Translations under genes and position numbers: made by a program | Shown here: positions 7,174 through 11,875 of the stretch, piece after piece | Layout of the letters: each line of letters begins with the position of its first letter | How positions within the stretch are numbered: the first letter of the stretch is position 1 | The notes under the pieces: model-generated | Told to the model about the DNA's origin: nothing | The model's database searches: none | Seen by the model: only the letters and a program-made list of their open reading frames with translations | Assembly (NCBI GenBank): GCA_030628975.1 | Contig: DAOVPZ010000020.1 | Location: 1-11,875 of the forward strand | Direction: 5' to 3' | From: Candidatus Cloacimonadota bacterium | GTDB taxonomy: Bacteria > Cloacimonadota > Cloacimonadia > JGIOTU-2 | DNA: 11,875 nt

Positions 7174-8391
7174 ATGTCGGATTTAATAAACACAGCCCAA
7201 TTAAACGCCTTATATAAAATAAGCCATACAATCAATTCACATCTTGATTTGGACAAAGTTTTAAAAGCTGTGATGAATGTTGCAACAATGGTTATGAAAG
7301 TTGAGGCTTCATCTCTTGTCTTAATTGATGAGGAAACAGGAGATTTGCTTTTTCATGTAACAGAGGGCGAAAAAGCCGAAATAATTAAACAAATTATAAT
7401 GAAATCTGGGCAAGGTATTGTAGGAGCAGTTGTTCAAACCCAAAAACCAACTATTGTAAATGATGTATCTAAAGATCCAAGATTTTTTAAATTTGCTGAT
7501 AAGAAAAGTGGATTTCAGACAAAGTCAATTCTTTGTGTTCCGATGAACTCTGTTAATCGAAATTTGGGAGCAATTGAGGTTCTCAATAAATTGGATGAAA
7601 CTGACTTTAACGACCAAGATTTGATATTTTTAGAAGCAATAGCTAATCAAGCCTCTGTCGCAATTGAAAATGCAAAATTACATAAAAGTATAGTAAAAAA
7701 CGAAAGAATGGCAGCAATCGGTCAGACAGTTTCAGGATTAGTACACTGTATTAAGAATGTTCTAAATGGCATTCAAGGTGGTTCATTTATTGTTGACTTA
7801 GGTTTAAAAAAGGAAGACAGTTCCAAAATTCAAAAAGGATGGGATATAGTCAAAAAAAATAATATTTTCATGCAAGACCTTATGCTTGATATGCTTTCAT
7901 ATTCCAAAGAACGAAAACCAGAATATGCAATAACTAACATTAGTGAGATTAATGAATCTGTTTGTAATTTAATGGAGCAGAAAGCTAAAGAAAAAGGAGT
8001 AACTATTACTTGTGTTGAAAATCTTGAACTTAATGAAGTTGAAATTGATCCAAACGGTATTAAAAGATGTATTCTCAACTTAGTTTCGAATGCAGTTGAT
8101 GCATGTGAAAAAGTAGAAAATGCTCAAATTAATGTTTCTTCAGAAAGTATCAGCAGTAAATACTTCAAGATTGACATTTCTGATAATGGTACTGGGATGT
8201 CCCCTGAAGTTCAAAAAAAATTATTTCAGGTATTTTTCAGCACAAAAGGTTCAAAAGGCACTGGACTTGGTCTCGTTGTTACACATAAAATTATAAAGGA
8301 ACATGGAGGTAATATAAAAGTTAATTCAAAAGAAGGAGAAGGAACTACTTTTACTATTATATTGCCAAAGAAAAAAAAGAAAGAACAATAA
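7174..8391 (+). CDS. Soluble GAF-domain sensor histidine kinase
   Basis: The 405-aa protein has no membrane segment or signal peptide. A GAF sensor domain (about 10-170: ALYKISHTINSHLDLDKVL..., KSGQGIVGAVVQTQKPTIVNDV, KSILCVPM, LGAIEVLNK) is followed by a dimerisation/phosphoacceptor helix at 175-245. The H-box reads VSGLVHCIKNVLNGI with His191. The ATPase domain has the N-box LNLVSNAVDACE (301-312), the G1 box DNGTGM (337-342), FFSTKG (354-359) and the G2 box GTGLGL (362-367). Usual H-boxes read HE-IKNPL; here Cys follows His and Val replaces Pro. The start ATG has AAGAGG (7161-7166) seven bases upstream. Two stand-alone receiver genes follow at 42- and 44-base spacing, so it likely phosphorylates them. 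The GAF ligand is unknown. Confidence 0.93.
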   Translation: MSDLINTAQLNALYKISHTINSHLDLDKVLKAVMNVATMVMKVEASSLVLIDEETGDLLFHVTEGEKAEIIKQIIMKSGQGIVGAVVQTQKPTIVNDVSKDPRFFKFADKKSGFQTKSILCVPMNSVNRNLGAIEVLNKLDETDFNDQDLIFLEAIANQASVAIENAKLHKSIVKNERMAAIGQTVSGLVHCIKNVLNGIQGGSFIVDLGLKKEDSSKIQKGWDIVKKNNIFMQDLMLDMLSYSKERKPEYAITNISEINESVCNLMEQKAKEKGVTITCVENLELNEVEIDPNGIKRCILNLVSNAVDACEKVENAQINVSSESISSKYFKIDISDNGTGMSPEVQKKLFQVFFSTKGSKGTGLGLVVTHKIIKEHGGNIKVNSKEGEGTTFTIILPKKKKKEQ

Positions 8392-8433
8392 ATTAAAAGT
8401 CAAATTCTTATTAATTTTTTAGGGATATTAATT

Positions 8434-8844
8434 ATGTCTGAATCAAAGAAGATTTTAATAATTGATGACGAACAAGATTTTATTGAAACTACTATAGCAG
8501 TCCTTTCTGAAATTGGAGACTTATTATTTCTTTCTGCTAATAGTGGCTAAAAAGGATTAGAAATAGCAAAAGATAGCAAACCTAATTTAATCATTCTCGA
8601 TTTCATTATACCTGAAATGAATGGTTTTATGGTGTTTAAAAAATTGAAAAAGGATCCTTGCACCAGCCATATTCCTGTTATTATTCTTACAGGAATTACA
8701 GAAAAACAAGGTATTACTTACGATGCTAAAACTATGTGAAACACCTTTGGCAAAGAACCAAATGCATATATTGATAAACCTTATGAGATAGAAGAACTGA
8801 TAAAAACAGTATCTGAATTACTTGACAAAGAATTAATTACCTAA
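8434..8844 (+). pseudogene. Receiver-domain response regulator, broken by two in-frame stops
   Basis: From ATG 8434 (AGGGA at 8421-8425) the frame reads as a stand-alone receiver of 136 codons. It has the acid pair Asp11-Asp12, phospho-acceptor Asp56 (LIILD), Thr86 (VIILT) and Lys115 (YIDKP). Codon 39 is TAA (8548-8550) and codon 102 is TGA (8737-8739). The alignment with the intact paralogue at 8889-9287 has no gap through residue 116, with about 55 % identity by hand count. All catalytic residues are still present, so inactivation looks recent. The TGA stands where the paralogue has GGA, a single G-to-T change. Alternatives are sequencing or assembly error, or read-through; two different stop codons make recoding unlikely. 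It sits between the kinase and the intact receiver as the middle gene of the cluster. Confidence 0.8.
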
Positions 8845-8888
8845 GAATAAATTAATTAATATCATTGGCAATCTATGGAGGAATAGTT

Positions 8889-9287
8889 ATGTCAGATGTA
8901 AAAAAAATTTTACTTGTGGATGATGACACAGATACAATTGAATTTTGTAAGGCAATGCTTTCAGAAATAGGAAATTTCAATTTTGAATCTGCTAATAATG
9001 GAATGATTGGAATCCAGAAAGCTTTAAGCTTCCTTCCAGACTTAATTGTTCTGGATGTCCAAATGCCAGTAATGAATGGTTTCCAGGTTTTTAAAGAATT
9101 AAAAAAAGAAGCAATTACATGTAACATTCCTGTTATTATGTTAACAGGTATATCAACAACTCAAGGACTCAGATACGATGCCAAAGATATGGGAATAACT
9201 TTAGGTGCGGAACCAGAAGCATATATGGATAAACCTGTAGAACCTGAGACATTTCAAAAAACTGTATCAAAATTATTGGGTATATAA
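8889..9287 (+). CDS. Stand-alone receiver response regulator
   Basis: The 132-aa protein is a CheY-like receiver without an output domain. It has Asp11/Asp12/Asp13 for metal binding, phospho-acceptor Asp56 in LIVLDVQMP, Thr86 in VIMLTG, and Lys115 in YMDKP. Between Thr86 and Lys115 the loop QGLRYDAKDMGITLGAEPEA is longer than in typical CheY and is shared with the broken paralogue upstream. ATG 8889 is chosen because GGAGG (8877-8881) lies seven bases before it; a TTG at 8865 lies upstream of that ribosome site. Function is presumably to take phosphate from the GAF kinase and act through protein-protein contact; the partner is unknown. With the upstream copy dead, it is the only functional receiver of the cluster. 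Confidence 0.93.
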   Translation: MSDVKKILLVDDDTDTIEFCKAMLSEIGNFNFESANNGMIGIQKALSFLPDLIVLDVQMPVMNGFQVFKELKKEAITCNIPVIMLTGISTTQGLRYDAKDMGITLGAEPEAYMDKPVEPETFQKTVSKLLGI

Positions 9288-9352
9288 TTATAAATTTATT
9301 GAATTTTGTTTTAAATAAACCTTTTAAGTAAGCTGTTTATAAGAAAATAATT

Positions 9353-9376
9353 AGGAATAAATTAATCCTTTTTTTT
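9353..9376 (+). terminator. Possible intrinsic terminator after the receiver gene
   Basis: AGGAATAAATTAATCCT (9353-9369) can form a short hairpin (four pairs, one mismatch, three pairs). It runs into eight T residues (9369-9376). The stem is weak and AT-rich, so support is moderate. It would separate the kinase-receiver cluster from the EamA-ogg pair. Confidence 0.35.
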
Positions 9377-9648
9377 ATACTACTACTTTTATAGGAGAAG
9401 TCTAAATAACAGATAAAAACCAAAAGCAAGCTTACACATACGCAATTCTTGCTGTTCTACTCTGGTCTACGGTTGCTTCTGCTTTTAAAATCTCTTTAAG
9501 ATATTTAGATTTTCTCCAATTACTTTTTTTTGCATCATTAGTTTCACTTATACTATTATTTTTTATCCTTATTATACAAAATAAATTAAAACTACTTAAG
9601 ACTTATTCATTTCAAGATTACTTACATTCTGCATTTCTCGGGTTTCTA

Positions 9649-9667
9649 TCCCCAATTAAATTGGGGA
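9649..9667. repeat. 19-bp palindrome inserted in the EamA gene
   Basis: TCCCCAATTAAATTGGGGA is a perfect 9-bp inverted repeat around one central A. It lies exactly between the codons for ...GFL and PFLYY. Its length (19, one more than a multiple of three) accounts precisely for the frameshift. No target duplication is evident. Confidence 0.8.
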
Positions 9668-10192
9668 CCATTTCTTTATTATATTGTTTTATTCAAAGCA
9701 TACTCAATACTGCCAGCTCAACAAGCAATTACATTAAATTACACCTGGCCCATAATGCTTGTTTTATTATCCATTCCGATTCTTAAACAAAGGATAAAAT
9801 TAACAAACTTTCTTGCAATTTTAATTAGTTTTATAGGAGTTATTATCATCTCAACTAAGGGTGATATTTCGTCACTTAAATTTTCAAATATCAGTGGTTC
9901 ACTTTTGCCTTTGAGCAGTGCTGTCATTTGGGGTTTATTCTGGATATTTAATATTAAGGATAAGCGAGATGTTGTTGCAAAATTATTTATGAATTTCGCA
10001 TTTGGATTTATTTTTATTTTAATTGTAGTATTGGTTCGAAATCCTAACACAGTTATAATGATTCATAATTATAAAGGATTTGTGGGTGCTATCTATGTGG
10101 GAATATTCGAAATGGGTATTACTTTTATAATCTGGTTAAGGGCTTTAAAATTATCAAAAACAACAGCACAGGTAAGTAATTTTATATATTTA

Positions 10193-10324
10193 GGGGGTGT
10201 AATAAAATTCACCCCGTGTCCAGATATATCGGGATTTCATGGGGTAAACTTAGTATCCCAATATATGGGGTGATAATCATTTGTATATTTAAATTATCTA
10301 ACAGGATTAAATTATTACACCCCC
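10193..10324. mobile_element. 132-bp MITE-like non-autonomous element
   Basis: Terminal inverted repeats are GGGGGTGTAATAA (10193-10205) and TTATTACACCCCC (10312-10324), 13 of 13 bases matching. The element is flanked on both sides by TTA (10190-10192 and 10325-10327), consistent with a 3-bp target duplication. The inside contains further ACCCC/GGGGT dyads and no coding capacity. Ends rich in G and a TNA-type duplication are known for some IS5-group insertion sequences. A parental transposase from that group is a guess; none is in the window. The element splits the last membrane helices of the EamA gene, which proves insertion. Confidence 0.8.
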
Positions 10325-10467
10325 TTAACCCCGTTCCTATCTCTTATGATAATAAGTATTATTGTTGGGGAAATAATATTTCTTTCAACTATAATTGGAT
10401 TGGTCTTTATTGTAACAGGAATAATTATTCAACAATATTATAGTAAATTAAAACAAGAGGCTAATGG

Positions 10468-11115
10468 TTGATAAAAGAAATGAATGATTATATTGTAGAA
10501 ATTAAAGAAATCTATTCAACAATAAAAGGTGAAATCCAATCAAGGCTTGATAAATTTAAGCAAATTGGACTGGCAGGAAATGATGAAGATATTTTTGCTG
10601 AACTTGTGTTTTGTATATTAACTCCTCAATCCAGAGCAAAAATATGCTGGAAAGCTGTGCAGAATCTTATAAAGAAAAATCTATTATTCAATGGAAATGA
10701 AAACCAAATTGCAAAAGAATTATATGGTGTCCGATATCATAATAATAAATCGAGATATATAGTTGAAGCAAGAGCCCAGTTGAAGAACTTTGCGAAAGTT
10801 TTAAACTTTCGCAAAGGTAGTATAAATAAAACAAGAGAATGGCTGGTTAAAAATATCAAAGGTTTTGGCTACAAAGAAGCAAGCCATTTTCTAAGAAATA
10901 TCGGATTTGGTGAAAATATTGCAATCTTAGATAGACATATTCTAAAAAATTTGAAGTTATTAAATGTAATTGATGAAATTCCAAAAGTGCTCTTAAAAAA
11001 TAAATATCTTGTGATTGAAAAGAAGATAAGAAAATTTTCTGAAGAAATAAATATATCATTAAACCATCTTGATCTTGTTTTGTGGTATAAAGAAACTGGA
11101 GAAATATTTAAATAA
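10468..11115 (+). CDS. ogg: 8-oxoguanine DNA glycosylase/AP lyase, Ogg2 type
   Basis: It removes 8-oxoguanine from DNA and cleaves the backbone as a bifunctional helix-hairpin-helix enzyme. In the 215-aa product the hairpin-helix is KNIKGFGYKEASHFLRNIG (128-146), with catalytic Lys136 and catalytic Asp155 in AILDRHIL. ELVFCILTPQSRAKICW (45-61) and NNKSRYIVEAR (92-102) are also family-like. The protein ends in Lys; in archaeal Ogg2 the C-terminal lysine helps recognise the damaged base. TTG at 10468 is taken as start: AAGAGG (10455-10460) is seven bases away. The TTGA overlaps the EamA stop by four bases, implying translational coupling. The ATG at 10480 is too far from the ribosome site. A 29-bp perfect palindrome lies within the gene. 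With uvrB and ruvB it makes three repair genes in the window, though not one operon. Confidence 0.92.
   Translation: MIKEMNDYIVEIKEIYSTIKGEIQSRLDKFKQIGLAGNDEDIFAELVFCILTPQSRAKICWKAVQNLIKKNLLFNGNENQIAKELYGVRYHNNKSRYIVEARAQLKNFAKVLNFRKGSINKTREWLVKNIKGFGYKEASHFLRNIGFGENIAILDRHILKNLKLLNVIDEIPKVLLKNKYLVIEKKIRKFSEEINISLNHLDLVLWYKETGEIFK
10788..10816. repeat. 29-bp perfect palindrome inside the ogg coding sequence
   Basis: CTTTGCGAAAGTTT, one central T, then AAACTTTCGCAAAG: two 14-base arms with no mismatch. It encodes FAKVLNFRK between the YIVEAR segment and the REWLVKN helix of Ogg, keeping the frame open. Such perfection is unusual in a coding sequence and recalls palindromic elements inserted in frame. 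Confidence 0.8.
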
Positions 11116-11143
11116 AAATTATTGATATCTCTTGTAGCAATAC

Positions 11144-11620
11144 CTACCCAAATTTAATAGATATCCAATCACCAACAAAATGCGTTATAAAAATTACTAT
11201 TAATGCAATAATCAAATGCTCTGCAATAACTCCCAGAGATTTCACTTTTTGGTCTTTAGCAATATTATAGCTGAGAATACCAAGAATTGTTAATCCCCAT
11301 ATTACGCCTATTACAATCGCTGTTGAAAGTTTTAATAATAAGATTGGAATAATAAATGTTAATGCAAACAAAAACTTTGAGAAGAATGTAGAAATGGTTG
11401 ATTCCCATATTTCTTTAGTAGTATGTTTATTTTCAGCTTCTTCTGAAACATGAATGCCCAATGCATCGGAAAAAGCATCAGCTATTGCTATAGTCAAGAC
11501 TCCCCCCAAAACAATGATTTTTGAGTGCGTACCAGAATGTAATCCAACCATAAGTCCAAGGGTTGTTATTATTCCAGAAGTTAGACCAAAACTAAATCCT
11601 TTTCTAAGAGAATGTTTCAT
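11144..11620 (-). CDS. VIT1/CCC1-like membrane protein (putative Fe/Mn transporter family)
   Basis: The 158-aa protein has about five membrane segments (roughly 9-29, 35-58, 80-97, 100-118, 130-150). The first two carry the family pattern GFSFGLTSGIITTLGLMVGL and GGVLTIAIADAFSDALGIHVSEEAENK. A short Glu-rich cytoplasmic stretch (59-73) follows, as in VIT1/CCC1 proteins that move iron or manganese. Unlike the typical family motif, Ser15 stands where many members have the metal-binding Asp (GLTDG), and the cytoplasmic metal-binding domain is very short. Transport activity is therefore uncertain. It converges with ogg, with 28 bp between. AGGAG (complement of 11633-11637) is 12 bases before ATG, longer than usual, and no better in-frame start is visible. 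A composite repeat lies just upstream. Confidence 0.75.
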   Translation of the reverse strand: MKHSLRKGFSFGLTSGIITTLGLMVGLHSGTHSKIIVLGGVLTIAIADAFSDALGIHVSEEAENKHTTKEIWESTISTFFSKFLFALTFIIPILLLKLSTAIVIGVIWGLTILGILSYNIAKDQKVKSLGVIAEHLIIALIVIFITHFVGDWISIKFG

Positions 11621-11660
11621 AAAAAATAAAATCTCCTAATTAAATTATTTTTAAATGGGT

Positions 11661-11866
11661 TCTGCAAAATTGCATTCTCATGTCATTCCAAACGCTCACA
11701 GCTGTCATTCCCGACCGTGCCCAACTTGATTGGGTATCGGGAATCCATATAGAGGGAAGACGCAGTAAAAGACAGGTTGTAAGGAATGGATTCCCGTTTT
11801 CACGGGAATGACACTTGTCTTGGCGAAGCAAGATGTAGCCAGAAATGAAATTACTCATTTTGCAGA
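11661..11866. repeat. Composite inverted-repeat element, about 206 bp
   Basis: Outer arms TCTGCAAAAT (11661-11670) and ATTTTGCAGA (11857-11866) match perfectly. Inside are two inverted copies of a unit beginning TGTCATTCCCG and ending CGGGAATCCAT, at 11703-11748 and 11786-11813 (reverse). The right copy folds as ATTCCCGT-TTTC-ACGGGAAT. The left copy has an extra palindrome (CCCAA/TTGGG) in its loop. A second TGTCATTCC lies at 11681-11689. The minus-strand open frame over it (11640-11858) reads the well-known repeat-derived CHSRENGNP pattern and is not a gene. Confidence 0.7.
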
Positions 11867-11875
11867 TCTAATTTG

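Larger units (their letters stand above)
9406..10471 (+). pseudogene. EamA/DMT-family transporter, disrupted by two palindromic insertions
   Basis: Three frame segments read as one drug/metabolite-type transporter with about ten membrane helices. The first is 9406-9648 (TDKNQKQAYTYAILAVLLW..., 81 codons). The second is 9668-10192 (PFLYYIVLFKAYSILPAQ, then AITLNYTWPIMLVLLSIP). The third is 10325-10471 (LTPFLSLMIISIIVGE..., TIIGLVFIVTGIIIQQYY). A 19-bp palindrome shifts the frame at 9649-9667, leading to a stop at 9784. A 132-bp element at 10193-10324 adds an in-frame TGA at 10271. Deleting both, plus one TTA target copy, restores exactly 304 codons including the stop. The codon at the expected start, eight bases after AGGAG (9393-9397), is ATA rather than ATG. 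The gene's stop overlaps the ogg start. Family call is good; substrate unknown. It is almost certainly non-functional as assembled. Confidence 0.88.

Noticed and set aside
8822..8850. TTGACA at 8822 as a promoter for the intact receiver
   Set aside because: No acceptable -10 at 16-18 bases; coding DNA of the broken paralogue explains it. Possible but unsupported.
8434..9287. Stop-codon recoding in the receiver pair
   Set aside because: Both TAA and TGA would need recoding while other genes here end normally at TGA, TAA and TAG; a pseudogene or sequence error is simpler.
9739..10050. 103-codon minus-strand open frame opposite the EamA gene
   Set aside because: Antisense shadow; the plus strand carries a clear membrane-protein frame there.
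11640..11858. 72-codon minus-strand open frame
   Set aside because: Its translation (CHSRENGNPF.., WIPD) is the typical reading of a dispersed TGTCATTCCCG repeat, not a gene.

Overview
The window is AT-rich (clearly under 40 % GC by eye) and comes from a didermic bacterium. An LptE-like outer-membrane lipoprotein and a PorV/PorQ-type beta-barrel point to the Fibrobacteres-Chlorobi-Bacteroidetes side of the tree. The overall look, with many short GC-richer palindromes in AT-rich spacers, suggests an uncultured lineage such as Cloacimonadota. This placement is inference and not firm. TAG, TGA and TAA are all used as stops, so the code is standard.

Layout. Positions 1-711 hold the 3' part of a PorV/PorQ-like barrel gene (+). 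Two DNA-repair genes follow on the minus strand: ruvB (945-1976) and uvrB (2242-4221). A CAU-anticodon tRNA lies at 4397-4472 (+). A minus-strand gene (4595-5260) fuses a MerR/excisionase-type helix-turn-helix to a PTS EIIA domain. It diverges from lptE (5368-5889, +). After a repeat-filled 419-bp spacer comes an RsuA/RluB pseudouridine synthase (6309-7043). Next is a two-component cluster: a soluble GAF histidine kinase (7174-8391), a receiver gene killed by two in-frame stops (8434-8844), and an intact receiver paralogue (8889-9287). A decayed EamA/DMT transporter (9406-10471) overlaps an intact 8-oxoguanine glycosylase of the Ogg2 type (10468-11115). A convergent VIT1/CCC1-like membrane protein (11144-11620) and a composite inverted-repeat element (11661-11866) close the window.

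The most notable theme is not a gene cassette but short palindromic DNA. A 19-bp perfect palindrome frameshifts the EamA gene, and a 132-bp MITE-like element with 13-bp inverted ends and a TTA target duplication interrupts it again. Removing both restores one open frame of 304 codons including the stop. A perfect 29-bp palindrome sits inside the ogg coding sequence without breaking it. Two 17-20 bp palindromes of the form TATCCNCCA..TGGN'GGATA with a compensatory base pair lie in spacers, one touching the 5' end of the tRNA. Pieces of the 132-bp element family recur at 865-880 and 5940-6115. I see no CRISPR array, transposase, integrase, phage gene or toxin-antitoxin pair, and no obvious undescribed multi-gene defence system. 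The palindromic elements are the best candidate for something new.
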